DNA of 64,000 nt, from the NCBI GenBank assembly GCA_004298465.1, contig SCRT01000007.1:304770-368769 (forward strand), given 5' to 3'. Origin of the DNA: Nevskiaceae bacterium (GTDB lineage Bacteria > Pseudomonadota > Gammaproteobacteria > Nevskiales > Nevskiaceae). The stretch's first letter is position 1. The number at the start of each line of letters is the position of its first letter. The notes beneath the pieces were generated by a model. That model was not told the origin of the DNA, did not search any database, and saw only the letters and a list, made by a program, of their open reading frames with translations. The translations under genes and the position numbers were made by a program. Positions 1 to 10,500 of this stretch are shown piece after piece.

Positions 1-12
1 GGTCGGAGCCCG

Positions 13-1599
<1,587 letters not shown>

Positions 1600-1661
1600 C
1601 CCGGACTCCAGATATTCGGATACACACAACTGCACCACTTCGCCGTAGCGCAGGGGCGCGC

Positions 1662-1690
1662 ATTATACCGACACGAATCGCAGTGCGTGC
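1662..1690 (-). promoter_or_regulatory. Candidate sigma-70 promoter for aceB
   Basis: On the minus strand a perfect TATAAT -10 hexamer occupies 1667-1662. The region 17 bases upstream (1690-1685) is a poor match to TTGACA, so an activator may be needed. The predicted transcript start is about 55 bases upstream of the aceB ATG. Seen by eye only. Confidence 0.4.
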
Positions 1691-1883
1691 ACCGAAACCC
1701 CGCCAATTACGTGTGGCAAGGCACGTCCGCCGTTCCGCACACTCGTTCCCGCCGCTTGCCGCTGACCACCCCCGGCCTGCGTTCGTGACGACGATTCCGC
1801 ATTTCCTTAACATGCACCCTCGCACGGCGGCACCGCGCAGGATCGCGCTGCCCCGATTCTCCGCATGCTATCCGAGATATTCG

Positions 1884-3368
1884 ATGAAACGACGCGACGT
1901 TCTGAAACTCGCAGGCGCGCTGGCGGCCTCTGCCACCCCAATCGGCGCTGGTACGGCCGCCATGTCCCCGTCTGCGGAAACCAGCATGCCGGCTGCCGCG
2001 CCGGGCGTCGCCGCCGACTACACGCTTCATATCGCCCCCGGCACGATCGAACTGGACAAGAATGTCGTCGTCTCCACGACGCTCTACAACGGCCAGTTTC
2101 CCGGCCCCTTGTTGCGCCTGAAGGAAGGCCAGCGCGTCACGGTCGACATCCACAACGACACGGACCATCCCGAACAGCTGCACTGGCACGGGCAGTACCT
2201 GCCGGCCAACGTGGACGGTGCCGCCGAGGAGGGCACGCCGTACCTGCCGCCCCACGGCATGCGCCGCGAGGTGTTCACTCCGCGTCCCGCCGGGCTGCGC
2301 TTCTACCACACGCATGTCCGCGCCGGCGAGGACCTCTCCCGCGGGTTATATGCCGGCCTCGCGGGGCCGGTCTACATCGAGGCGCAGCATGAAGCGGGCG
2401 ACTATGACCAGGAAATCTTCCTGACGCTCAAGGAATTCGAGCCGTACTTCACCCACATGGATACCGACGTCCCGTTCCTCACGCCGGCCGAAGTCGAAAT
2501 TCCGCTTGTGAACATCGCCGCCCAGGCCGATCCGAACGCCGGTTCCATGGCACCGGGGCTGGAACTCGGCTATCGCTCGTGGGCCATCAACGGCAAGATA
2601 CTCGGCGCCGGCGAACCGTTGCGTGTAAAGCAAGGCCAGCGCGTCATGCTGCACGTCATCAACGCCAGCGCCACGGAAAACCGCAGCCTCGCCCTGCCCG
2701 GCCACACGTTCAAGGTCGTGGCGCTGGATGGCTACCCGGTTGCCCACCCGGCGAAAGTTCCGGTGCTGTGGCTGGGCAGCGCAGAGCGCGTGTCCGCCAT
2801 CGTCGAAATGCACAACCCCGGTGTCTGGGTGCTGGGCGATCTCGACGACGAAGCCCGCAGCGGCGGCATGGGCATCGTCGTCGAATACGCCGGCGCAAAA
2901 GGCAAGCCGGTGTGGAAGGCGCCCGCCGACTTCCAGTGGGACTACCGCCGCTTCGCCTCTCCTACGCTGGCAGCCCCGGTACAGCCGGAGGGAACCATCA
3001 ACCTGCTGTTCACCGTGAATCTGAGTGCTGCGGACGGCAAGTTCAACCGCTGGTTCATCAACGGCGTGGCTTTCGACCACCATGCACCGCCGGCGCCGAT
3101 CCGCCTCAAGCGCGGCCGGCGCTACCGGCTGCGGCTCGGCAACGCCAGCGGCGACATGCACCCGCTGCACCTGCACCGGCACCGTTTCGAGCTCACGCGC
3201 ATCGGCAAGCAAGCGACTTCAGGCGTCTTCAAGGACGTGGTGATGATCGCCGGATTCCAGACCGTCGAAGTCGACTTCGTCGCCGACCAGCCAGGCCTCA
3301 CGCTGTTCCACTGCCACATGCAGGTGCACATGGACTACGGCTTCATGGCATTGTTCGAGACGGTTTAG
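1884..3368 (+). CDS. Tat-exported multicopper oxidase
   Basis: Periplasmic multicopper oxidase of 494 residues, expected to oxidise a phenolic or metal-ion substrate and reduce oxygen to water. The N-terminus is a twin-arginine signal (MKRRDVLKLAG followed by an Ala-rich stretch), which sets the start at 1884. All four copper motifs are present: HWHG at 100-103, HTH at 142-144, HPLHLH at 426-431 and HCHMQVH at 476-482. The residue at the type-1 axial position (HCHxxxHxxxG-x) reads as Phe487 rather than Met, which in laccases goes with a high redox potential. No Met-rich insert of the CueO kind is evident, and no copper-resistance genes flank it. The natural substrate cannot be read from sequence. 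It is convergent with rraA. Confidence 0.9.
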   Translation: MKRRDVLKLAGALAASATPIGAGTAAMSPSAETSMPAAAPGVAADYTLHIAPGTIELDKNVVVSTTLYNGQFPGPLLRLKEGQRVTVDIHNDTDHPEQLHWHGQYLPANVDGAAEEGTPYLPPHGMRREVFTPRPAGLRFYHTHVRAGEDLSRGLYAGLAGPVYIEAQHEAGDYDQEIFLTLKEFEPYFTHMDTDVPFLTPAEVEIPLVNIAAQADPNAGSMAPGLELGYRSWAINGKILGAGEPLRVKQGQRVMLHVINASATENRSLALPGHTFKVVALDGYPVAHPAKVPVLWLGSAERVSAIVEMHNPGVWVLGDLDDEARSGGMGIVVEYAGAKGKPVWKAPADFQWDYRRFASPTLAAPVQPEGTINLLFTVNLSAADGKFNRWFINGVAFDHHAPPAPIRLKRGRRYRLRLGNASGDMHPLHLHRHRFELTRIGKQATSGVFKDVVMIAGFQTVEVDFVADQPGLTLFHCHMQVHMDYGFMALFETV

Positions 3369-3421
3369 CACTGATGAGTGGCGAGCTTCTTCCCGGTGCT
3401 CACCGCTCCCCACTCACTGCT

Positions 3422-3904
3422 TCACCCATGAATCGCGGTCGCGGCGACGATCATGCCGTCCGCATCCGCGTACAGCCATGCACCGGGTGTGAACTCCACG
3501 CCTGCAAAGCGCACGGCGCGGTCGATGTGCGCCGTGTGCAGGCCTTTTTCGCTCTTGCGCGGGCAGGTCCCCAGCGCCTTGACGCCGATGTCCTGGGCGA
3601 CAAGCTCCTCGCTGTCGCGGATCGCGCCGTTGACGACGACGCCCGCCCAGCCGTTCTTCTCGGCCAATGCGCCGAGGTTGCCCCCGACCAGTGCGCAGCG
3701 CAGTGAACCGCCGCCGTCGACGACGAGTACCCGCCCCTGCCCGGCCGTTTCCAGCGTCTTGCGTACCTGGGCGTTGTCCTCGAACAACTTCAACGTCACG
3801 ATCGGGCCGTGGAACGCCAGCGTCCCGCCATAGTCGGCGAACAACGGCTCGCACACCTGCACTTCAGGGTGGGCATCACACAGATCCGTGGTTGCAAAGC
3901 TCAT
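3422..3904 (-). CDS. rraA: RraA-family regulator (RNase E activity regulator)
   Basis: 160-residue protein matching RraA in length (E. coli 161) and in its central segment [20 protein letters not shown] followed by AIRDSEEL. In E. coli, RraA forms a ring-shaped trimer that binds RNase E and lowers its activity. The fold is shared with 4-hydroxy-4-methyl-2-oxoglutarate aldolases, so an enzymatic role is an alternative. I chose the ATG at 3904, which has the Shine-Dalgarno CAGGAGA just upstream; the open frame extends further upstream but looks noncoding. The gene lies 43 bp downstream of dsbB on the same strand and may be co-transcribed with it. Confidence 0.88.
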   Translation of the reverse strand: MSFATTDLCDAHPEVQVCEPLFADYGGTLAFHGPIVTLKLFEDNAQVRKTLETAGQGRVLVVDGGGSLRCALVGGNLGALAEKNGWAGVVVNGAIRDSEELVAQDIGVKALGTCPRKSEKGLHTAHIDRAVRFAGVEFTPGAWLYADADGMIVAATAIHG

Positions 3905-3947
3905 CTTCGATCTCCTGACAAATCCGTGAATGAATCCGGTGGCGGGC

Positions 3948-4457
3948 TCAGCGCCGATCGCGGCCGATGCCGCCCATGAACAGCGTGCCGGACACGGCAA
4001 ACACCGCAAGCGCCACGAAATACACCAGCGTCCACACCGGCAGGCTGACGCCAAACACGGTCGACGTGACGGCCGCGCAGCTGCCGTCGCCTTTCAGCAC
4101 CAGTTGCACGACTTCGTGGAAGGGCAGCATCTGCATCAGAAAACCGAGACTCGGGCCACAGCCGGGAATCTGGCCCGGCGGCAAGGCCTGCAGCCACACG
4201 TGTCGCGCAGCCAGCGCCGCACCAGCGAGGGCCGTGAGCGCGGCCAGCCCGGTATAGGCCCAGCGGCCGCCCGCGCGCGGGCCGTGCACGGCAGCGGCGA
4301 GGAACACCAGCCCGGTCGCGATCATCGCGATGCGCTGGAAAATGCACAACGGACAAGGAACTTCACCCTTCGCGTACTGCAGGAACAGTGCGAAAGCCAT
4401 CGCTCCGGCGCAGGCGAAAAAACCCAGCAGCGCGAGGGTACGAAAGCTCGACCTCAT
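3948..4457 (-). CDS. dsbB: Disulfide bond formation protein DsbB
   Basis: Inner-membrane quinone reductase that reoxidises periplasmic DsbA. The 169 residues show four hydrophobic helices and the two required cysteine pairs: C35-x-x-C38 in PCPLC, and C100 with C127 in the second periplasmic loop (GCGPS and GSCAA). Length matches the family (about 165-176). The ATG at 4457 was chosen because translation then opens directly into the first cytoplasmic and membrane segment; an upstream extension would add an unlikely basic and hydrophobic leader. No dsbA is nearby. Confidence 0.92.
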   Translation of the reverse strand: MRSSFRTLALLGFFACAGAMAFALFLQYAKGEVPCPLCIFQRIAMIATGLVFLAAAVHGPRAGGRWAYTGLAALTALAGAALAARHVWLQALPPGQIPGCGPSLGFLMQMLPFHEVVQLVLKGDGSCAAVTSTVFGVSLPVWTLVYFVALAVFAVSGTLFMGGIGRDRR

Positions 4458-4527
4458 CGGGAACCTCGACGGCAACGACAGCGGAAAGGGCAGGAGCCTA
4501 GCACTTGCCGCCGATGCCGCCAAGCCA

Positions 4528-5895
4528 TCAGCCCGCCGTCTCGAAAGCCGCGGCTAGCGCTTCTTCAAGCCGCGCCACCGGCGTGACTTGCAGGCCGGCA
4601 TCAAAGCTTCGGCGCGGGCGGTTCCCAGCCGGAACGATGGCGCGCCGGAAGCCCTGCTTGGCCGCTTCCGCCAGCCGTTCTTCCCCGCCCTGGACCGGGC
4701 GCACTTCTCCCGCCAAGCCGACTTCCCCGAAGGCGATGAGGTCATTGCCGATGGCCCGGCCACGAAACGAGGACAGCGCCGCCAGCAGCATCGGCAAGTC
4801 GGCCGCCGTTTCCTGGATGCGCATGCCGCCGACGACGTTCACGAACACGTCCTGGTCGCCGAGCGAAATGCCGGCGTGGCGGTGCAGCACGGCGAGCAGC
4901 ATGGCCAGCCGGTTCGCCTCCAGCCCGAGCGCGACACGCCGCGGCGCCGGCCCGCCGGCGGCGTCCACCAGCGCCTGCACTTCGACGAGCAACGGGCGCG
5001 TGCCCTGGCGCGTCACCGTCACCACGCTGCCGGGCACGGCCTGGGCATGGCGCGACACGAACATGGCGGAGGGGTTGGCGACTTCGCGCAGGCCCTCGTC
5101 CATCATGGCGAACACGCCGATCTCGTTGACGGCGCCAAAGCGGTTTTTCACCGCCCGCACGACGCGGAAGCGGCTGCCGCCGTCGTGCTCGAAATACAGC
5201 ACGGTGTCGACCATGTGCTCCAGCACGCGCGGCCCGGCGATCGCACCTTCCTTCGTGACGTGGCCCACCATCACGAACGTGCAGTTCCGCGTCTTGGCGT
5301 AGCGCACCACCTGCGCCGCGCACTCGCGCAACTGCGACACCGAGCCCGGCGCGGAGGTCAGCGAATCGGTGTACAGCGTCTGGATCGAGTCCAGAACCAC
5401 GAAGGCCGGGCGGCGCTTTTCCAGTGTGGCGAGCACGACTTCCACGCGCGTCTCCGACATCACCGGCAAGTCGAGCCGCTCCAGTCCCAGCCGCTGCGCG
5501 CGCAACGCCACCTGGCTCAGGGATTCCTCGCCCGTGACGTACAGCGTCTGCAAGTGGCCTTCAACCCGTGCGAGTACCTGCAACAACAGTGTGGACTTGC
5601 CGATACCAGGATCGCCGCCGAGCAGCACCACCGCGCCGGGCACGATGCCCCCGCCCAGCACGCGGTCGACTTCCTTCATGCCGCTGGAAACACGCGCCAC
5701 GTTCTCTGCCGGCACGGCATCCAGCAGCGCCACGTCGGCTACTTCCGTCGTCACCCAGTTGCCGCTGCGAGGTGTCAGCGGGCGCTTTTCGACCAGCGCA
5801 TTCCACGCCCCGCACTCGCTGCACTGGCCGGCCCATTTCGGCGCCGCGGCACCGCAGCTCTGGCATATGAACTGGGTCTTCTCGCGGGCGCTCAT
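4528..5895 (-). CDS. radA: DNA repair protein RadA
   Basis: 455-residue RecA-like ATPase that promotes branch migration and processing of recombination intermediates. The domains appear in order: an N-terminal C4 zinc finger (C11, C14, C25, C28), a Walker A motif GGDPGIGKS at 93-101, the RadA-specific KNRFG motif at about 250, and a C-terminal Lon-protease-like domain. Length agrees with E. coli RadA (460). Its ATG overlaps the alr stop by 4 bp (5892-5895), so the pair is translationally coupled. Confidence 0.96.
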   Translation of the reverse strand: MSAREKTQFICQSCGAAAPKWAGQCSECGAWNALVEKRPLTPRSGNWVTTEVADVALLDAVPAENVARVSSGMKEVDRVLGGGIVPGAVVLLGGDPGIGKSTLLLQVLARVEGHLQTLYVTGEESLSQVALRAQRLGLERLDLPVMSETRVEVVLATLEKRRPAFVVLDSIQTLYTDSLTSAPGSVSQLRECAAQVVRYAKTRNCTFVMVGHVTKEGAIAGPRVLEHMVDTVLYFEHDGGSRFRVVRAVKNRFGAVNEIGVFAMMDEGLREVANPSAMFVSRHAQAVPGSVVTVTRQGTRPLLVEVQALVDAAGGPAPRRVALGLEANRLAMLLAVLHRHAGISLGDQDVFVNVVGGMRIQETAADLPMLLAALSSFRGRAIGNDLIAFGEVGLAGEVRPVQGGEERLAEAAKQGFRRAIVPAGNRPRRSFDAGLQVTPVARLEEALAAAFETAG

Positions 5896-7034
5896 GCGCC
5901 ATCCCCTACACCGCCGTGAAAGATGCGCCGCACGCGCGGGCCAAGCCCGCAGAACAGTTCATAGGCAATGGTGCCGACGCGTGCGGCCATGGCTTCGGCT
6001 GGCACGCCGTCGCCCCACAGGCGCACGGTATCGCCCACTTGTTCACGAGCATCCGGGCCGAGATCCACCGCCAGCATATCCATCGACACGCGCCCAGCCG
6101 TCGGCACGATGCGGCTCCCTATAGCAACTGGTGTGCCGGAAGGCAGCGCCCGCGGTACGCCGTCCGCATAACCCGCCGCCACGATGCCAATGTAGGTCAG
6201 CGCAGGCGCACTCCACGTCGCGCCGTAACCGACGCGGGCGCCCGAGCCGACGGCGTTGACAGCGATCAGCCGGCTTTCAAACTGCATCACCGGCCGCAGG
6301 TCGAGTGCCGCTGCCGTCTGCCCGGCCACGGGGCTTGCGCCGTACAACATCAGCCCCGGCCGCACCCAGTCCGCGCACGTGCTCGGCCACGCCATGAGGC
6401 CGGCGGAATTCGCGATCGAACGCTCGCCCGCCAGACCTTCCAGGGCGGCATCGAAACGGGCCTGCTGACGCAGCGTTTCCGCCGCACCGGTATCATCCGC
6501 GCACGCCAGATGCGTGAGCCAGCCGTGCAGCCGCCACGCCGGATGTTGCGCAATGGCTGCCGCCAGCGCGCCGGCCTCAGTGGGCGCGAAACCAAGCCGG
6601 TTCATGCCGGTGTTGAGCAGCCCCCACAACGCCAGCGGCGCGGACGCGCAGGCGCCTTGGAGGAGTTCCATCTGCCACGGGGAATGAACGGCGATCTGGA
6701 GTTTCTCGTCCACCGCAATCTGCGCTTCCGCCGCGGACAGCACGCCTTCCAGCAGCACAATCGGCACCTGTACGCCGGCGGCGCGCAATTCCAGCGCTTC
6801 TTCCACGCAGGCCACCGCCAGCGCTTCCGTCCCCGCCGCCACCAGCGCCCTGGCGACCGGCACGGCGCCGTGCCCGTAGGCGTTGGCCTTGACCGCCGCC
6901 ATCACCCGCGAGTGTGGCGCGCAGGCGCGCACCCGCGCAAGGTTGTGGCGGAGCGCGACGAGGTCGATGTGCGCGAGGGCGCGCGTCACGATACGGGGAT
7001 CATCGCAGGCGGCGGCAGAAGGATTCGCAGCCAT
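5892..7034 (-). CDS. alr: Alanine racemase
   Basis: PLP enzyme that interconverts L- and D-alanine for peptidoglycan. The 380 residues contain the PLP-lysine signature VKANAYGHGA (Lys49) and the second catalytic Tyr in RVGYGATW (about residue 270). It begins 2 bp after the dnaB stop and overlaps radA by 4 bp, so dnaB-alr-radA reads as one operon. The dnaB-alr adjacency is common in gammaproteobacteria. Confidence 0.95.
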   Translation of the reverse strand: MAANPSAAACDDPRIVTRALAHIDLVALRHNLARVRACAPHSRVMAAVKANAYGHGAVPVARALVAAGTEALAVACVEEALELRAAGVQVPIVLLEGVLSAAEAQIAVDEKLQIAVHSPWQMELLQGACASAPLALWGLLNTGMNRLGFAPTEAGALAAAIAQHPAWRLHGWLTHLACADDTGAAETLRQQARFDAALEGLAGERSIANSAGLMAWPSTCADWVRPGLMLYGASPVAGQTAAALDLRPVMQFESRLIAVNAVGSGARVGYGATWSAPALTYIGIVAAGYADGVPRALPSGTPVAIGSRIVPTAGRVSMDMLAVDLGPDAREQVGDTVRLWGDGVPAEAMAARVGTIAYELFCGLGPRVRRIFHGGVGDGA

Positions 7035-7036
7035 CG

Positions 7037-8413
7037 TCAGCTGAACTGGTGGTCGGGGTCGAGGTCGCGGTGCTCGATGCGCTCCACGTTGTCGAAGCGC
7101 GTGTATTCACCCAGGAAGCGCGCCTTGATCTTGCCAGTCGGGCCGTTGCGATGCTTGGCGATGATGATTTCCGCCATGCCCGGCTCGCTGCAGTTCTCGC
7201 GCGTGTAGTACTCGTCGCGGTAGACGAAGACCACGATGTCGGCGTCCTGTTCGATGCTGCCCGACTCGCGCAGATCGGACATGCGCGGGCGCTTGTCGTC
7301 GCGCGCTTCGACGCCGCGCGAAAGCTGCGAAAGCGCGATGATCGGCACTTTGAGTTCCTTCGCCAACGACTTGAGATTGCGTGATATTTCAGATACTTCA
7401 TTGGTGCGATTCTCGCGCGTATTCGGCACCTGCATGAGCTGGATGTAGTCGACGATGATGAGCTTCACGCCATGCCGGGCGGCAATGCGCCGTGACCGCG
7501 CACGCAACTCGTTGGGCGACAGCGAACCGGTTTCGTCGATGTACAGCGGCGCCTTGCGCAGCAGGCCGCCGGTGGAAGCCAGCCGGCTCCAGTCGGTATC
7601 GTCCAGCTCGCCGCGCCGCAGGCGCTGCTGATTGATGCGCCCGAAGGAGGACAACACGCGCATGGCGAGCTGTTCCGCCGACATTTCCATGGAAAACACC
7701 AGCGCCGGCTGATTCTGCTCGATGGCGACGTTTTCCGCGATGTTCATCGCCAGCGACGTCTTGCCCATGCCCGGGCGCCCGGCCACGATCACCAGATCGC
7801 CGGGGTGCAGGCCGGTCGTCATCTCGTCGAAGTCGATGAAGCCGGTGCGTAGCCCGTCAAAGCTGGACGGGTCGCGGCGCAGCTTTTCGAGCTTGTCCTC
7901 GATGCCGGTGATGAGCGGCGGCATCTCGTGGTAACCGCTGTTCGCGCGTTCGCCGTGTTCGCGGATGCGGAATACCGACTGTTCCGCGATATCCAGCAGC
8001 ACTTCGTGCGTGCGTCCGTCTGGTTCGAAGCCCAGCCCGGCGATGTCGTGGCCGGTGGCAATGAGCGTGCGCAGGATGGAGCGTTCGCGGACGATCGCAG
8101 CGTAGGAGCGGATATTCGCCGCGCCCGGCGTGTCGGCCGCCAGATTGCCGAGATAGGCGATGCCGCCGGCCGCTTCCAGCAGCCCCTTGCTGCGCAGCTC
8201 CTCGGACAGCGTGATGAAGTCGCAGGGACGCGAATCCTGCATCAATGCCGCGATACCGCGGAACACGACGCGGTGCTGCTCGGTGTAGAAGTCCTCTTCC
8301 GCGAGCTGGTCGGAAATCTCGAACCACGCGCGGTTGTCCAGCATCAAACCGCCCAGCACCGATTGTTCGGCCTCGATGGAATGCGGCGGTTGGCGGATGG
8401 AGGTTTCAACCAT
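7037..8413 (-). CDS. dnaB: Replicative DNA helicase DnaB
   Basis: 458-residue hexameric helicase that unwinds DNA ahead of the replication fork. The N-terminal primase-interaction domain opens with PPHSIEAEQSVLGG and is followed by the RecA-like core with Walker A GRPGMGKTSLA at about 205 and the Walker B region IIVDYIQLM. There is no intein interruption and the length is normal. It lies downstream of the rplI terminator and so likely has its own promoter between 8414 and 8540, although I could not pick one with confidence. Confidence 0.97.
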   Translation of the reverse strand: MVETSIRQPPHSIEAEQSVLGGLMLDNRAWFEISDQLAEEDFYTEQHRVVFRGIAALMQDSRPCDFITLSEELRSKGLLEAAGGIAYLGNLAADTPGAANIRSYAAIVRERSILRTLIATGHDIAGLGFEPDGRTHEVLLDIAEQSVFRIREHGERANSGYHEMPPLITGIEDKLEKLRRDPSSFDGLRTGFIDFDEMTTGLHPGDLVIVAGRPGMGKTSLAMNIAENVAIEQNQPALVFSMEMSAEQLAMRVLSSFGRINQQRLRRGELDDTDWSRLASTGGLLRKAPLYIDETGSLSPNELRARSRRIAARHGVKLIIVDYIQLMQVPNTRENRTNEVSEISRNLKSLAKELKVPIIALSQLSRGVEARDDKRPRMSDLRESGSIEQDADIVVFVYRDEYYTRENCSEPGMAEIIIAKHRNGPTGKIKARFLGEYTRFDNVERIEHRDLDPDHQFS

Positions 8414-8539
8414 GGGAAGAGGCCAGGTGGGGCTGCAATTGAATCACATCCAGCGGTCGCCGGGCGAAGCGGCGACAACGGTCTTGCAACATGCCGGTTT
8501 CTGCGTCACAACGAGCCTGAAAACCGCTGCGGAACCCGC

Positions 8540-8572
8540 AAAAGAATCGACCCGCACGGGGCGGGTCGATTC
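8540..8572 (-). terminator. Rho-independent terminator of the rpsF-rpsR-rplI operon
   Basis: A perfect 12-bp inverted repeat (GAATCGACCCGC at 8544-8555, its complement at 8561-8572) encloses a 5-base loop. On the minus strand the stem is followed by TTTT. It sits 25 bp beyond the rplI stop, the right place to end the ribosomal-protein transcript. Confidence 0.85.
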
Positions 8573-8597
8573 ACACCGATGTCGCAATGCGCAGCAA

Positions 8598-9050
8598 TCA
8601 GGCTTTTTCCGCCTCGACGACAATCGTCACTTCGGCAGTGACTTCACTGTGCAGGCGGATTTCCGCCACATAGGTACCGATGGTATGCGCCGCACCTTGC
8701 GGCAGGTCGACTTCGCTCTTCTTGATGTCGATGCCCTGCTCGCTGGCAACCCGGGCAATCTCCGCCGGACCCACCGAACCGTACAGGCGGCCTTCCTCGC
8801 TCGCCAGCGCATGCACCTTGATGACGGCACCTGCCAACTTTTCAGCACGGATCTTGGCGGCATTCAGGGAGTCTTCCGCTTTCTTGACGAGCTCGGCCTT
8901 GCGGGCATCGAAGGTCTTGCGGTTGTCAGCGGTGGCGGTCAGTGCCTTGCCCTGCGGCAGCAGGTAGTTGCGCCCGAAGCCCGCGCGCACCTTGACGGTA
9001 TCGCCCAGGTCGCCCAGATGCTTCACCTTTTCCAGAAGAATCAGTTCCAT
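8598..9050 (-). CDS. rplI: 50S ribosomal protein bL9
   Basis: 150-residue bL9, a large-subunit protein with N- and C-terminal RNA-binding lobes joined by a long helix. The N-terminus MELILLEKVKHLGDLGDTVKV and RNYLLPQGKA are diagnostic. Length matches E. coli (149). It is the last gene of the S6-S18-L9 operon, 12 bp after rpsR, and is followed by a strong terminator. Confidence 0.97.
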   Translation of the reverse strand: MELILLEKVKHLGDLGDTVKVRAGFGRNYLLPQGKALTATADNRKTFDARKAELVKKAEDSLNAAKIRAEKLAGAVIKVHALASEEGRLYGSVGPAEIARVASEQGIDIKKSEVDLPQGAAHTIGTYVAEIRLHSEVTAEVTIVVEAEKA

Positions 9051-9062
9051 GGGGCGCTCCTG

Positions 9063-9311
9063 TTATTCGTGATGGTCCGTGTACGGCAGCAATGCCAGGA
9101 AACGGGCGCGGCGGATCGCCGTGGACAGCTGGCGCTGGTAGCGCGCGTGCGTGCCGGTGATGCGGCTGGGAATGATCTTCCCATTGTCGCCGACGTACTG
9201 CTTGAGCGTGGCAATGTCCTTGTAATCAATCTGTTTTACGCCTTGCGCCGTGAAACGGCAGGTCTTGTTGCGGCGCGAGTAACGCGCAAAACGGGGTTGC
9301 TGGGTTCGCAT
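9063..9311 (-). CDS. rpsR: 30S ribosomal protein bS18
   Basis: 82-residue bS18, which binds 16S rRNA as a heterodimer with bS6. Recognised from the conserved central block with [23 protein letters not shown] and [14 protein letters not shown]. It starts 3 bp after the rpsF stop. There is no zinc-binding cysteine set; the single Cys in the KTCRF segment is at about position 18. Confidence 0.97.
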   Translation of the reverse strand: MRTQQPRFARYSRRNKTCRFTAQGVKQIDYKDIATLKQYVGDNGKIIPSRITGTHARYQRQLSTAIRRARFLALLPYTDHHE

Positions 9312-9314
9312 GTC

Positions 9315-9743
9315 TCAAGCCTCCGTCGACGCATCGTGGTGCGCGTCGTTCGTGTCGTCGTCATCGTCGTCCGAATCGTCATCATCGGAATCATGGGTTT
9401 CCGGCTTGTCGTCATCCTTGTCTTCCGGCGAGCGGAACAGGGGCGAGCGCTCGGTGACTGGGCCCTCGCAGCGGACAACCAGCTTGCGCAGCACCGCGTC
9501 GTTGAAACGGAACGCACCTTCCAGTTCGGAAAGGCCGGTTTCCGTGCATTCGACGTTCATCAGAACGTAGTGGGCCTTCTGCATTTTCGCGATCGGATAG
9601 GTCAGCTGGCGCCGGCCCCAATCCTCGACGCGATGCACCTTGCCACCGTCGGCCTCGACCAGGCCACGGTAGCGCTCGATCATGGCCGGAACCTGCTCAC
9701 TGCGGTCCGGATGTACGAGAATGACAAGTTCATAGTGACGCAT
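9315..9743 (-). CDS. rpsF: 30S ribosomal protein bS6 with encoded poly-aspartate tail
   Basis: 142-residue bS6, partner of bS18 in the small-subunit platform. Residues 1-100 are a standard S6 fold ([13 protein letters not shown], the [10 protein letters not shown] motif). The tail from about 107 to 142 is extraordinarily acidic: 17 Asp and 3 Glu in 36 residues, including a run of six Asp. E. coli S6 instead receives post-translational glutamates from RimK; here acidity is written into the gene. The start at 9743 is set by AAGGAG seven bases upstream, although the frame is open further upstream. Confidence 0.95.
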   Translation of the reverse strand: MRHYELVILVHPDRSEQVPAMIERYRGLVEADGGKVHRVEDWGRRQLTYPIAKMQKAHYVLMNVECTETGLSELEGAFRFNDAVLRKLVVRCEGPVTERSPLFRSPEDKDDDKPETHDSDDDDSDDDDDDTNDAHHDASTEA

Positions 9744-9761
9744 AGATGCTCCTTCGGTTGT

Positions 9762-9777
9762 CGGCGCCGGGCGCCGG
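9762..9777 (-). promoter_or_regulatory. GC-rich hairpin in the rpsF leader, possible S6:S18 autoregulatory site
   Basis: The leader contains a GGCGC/GCGCC stem around a CCG loop, immediately followed by ACCGAAGGAG, which includes the rpsF ribosome binding site. Many bacteria autoregulate rpsF through S6:S18 binding to a leader hairpin displaying CCG near the ribosome binding site. The location and CCG element fit, but I have not verified the full consensus structure. Confidence 0.3.
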
Positions 9778-9853
9778 AACAGTTCCCTGCGCATCGGCAG
9801 TGGAACAGGAATCAACAGCAATGATGCGGACAGACAACCTCCGCGGGGCGCGA

Positions 9854-9883
9854 ATTCTAGCGGATTGAGCCCGCAACGTGCAA
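9854..9883 (-). promoter_or_regulatory. Candidate sigma-70 promoter for rpsF-rpsR-rplI
   Basis: On the minus strand TTGCAC (9883-9878) is separated by 18 bases from TAGAAT (9859-9854), a five-of-six match to TATAAT. The predicted start leaves a leader of about 105 bases that includes the GC-rich hairpin at 9762-9777. Confidence 0.4.
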
Positions 9884-9912
9884 AATCCGCAGTTCCTCCC
9901 GTTGCCACGACC

Positions 9913-10500
9913 ATGCCCGCCGACCTGTCCCACCCTGCCCCGCTGTGGCGACGCTTTGCTGCTGCCGCCTACGACGGCTTGCTGCTCATCGCCCTGTGGC
10001 TGACCGCCACGTTGCTCGTGAACGTGGGTTACGACCTGCTCGGCCTCAGTGCGGGCACGCGCGCAGAGCGCGGGCTGCAGCTCTACCTCTTCATGCTCGG
10101 ACTGCTGATGTTCGGCTGGTTCTGGACGCACGGCGGCCAGACGCCGGGGCTGAAAGCCTGGCAATTGCGCCTGCAGCGCGACGACGGCCGCCCGCTGCGC
10201 TGGCCGGTTGCCACGATCCGTTACGCCGCCATGCTCACGAGCTGGGCCATGGCATTGGCACCGGCCCTGCTGGCAACGCCGCTCGCCCACCATTATCCGG
10301 CGCTGGTGCCCGCAGCCTGGAGCTGCCTCGGCCTGTTCGCTGCCGCCTGCCTCGCCACTTTCATCGACCCGCTGCACCGCAGCCCGCAGGATTTTATCTC
10401 CGGCACACGACACACCTGCGTGCCGCGCACACGCCGCCCTGAACCCGCACCGGCGTCAACGCATGCGCCACAGTCGCCAGGACGCGAACGCGCCAAGTAG
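9913..10500 (+). CDS. RDD-family membrane protein
   Basis: 195-residue integral membrane protein with the RDD-type opening [18 protein letters not shown], where the Arg and Asp of the first helix name the family. About four hydrophobic segments follow. RDD proteins are of poorly defined function; some members act in sodium/proton exchange or cell-envelope transport. I chose the ATG at 9913. The frame also permits a non-ATG start at 9865, which would intrude on the divergent rpsF promoter. Its 3' end overlaps the end of lptG by 45 bp on the opposite strand. Confidence 0.75.
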   Translation: MPADLSHPAPLWRRFAAAAYDGLLLIALWLTATLLVNVGYDLLGLSAGTRAERGLQLYLFMLGLLMFGWFWTHGGQTPGLKAWQLRLQRDDGRPLRWPVATIRYAAMLTSWAMALAPALLATPLAHHYPALVPAAWSCLGLFAAACLATFIDPLHRSPQDFISGTRHTCVPRTRRPEPAPASTHAPQSPGRERAK

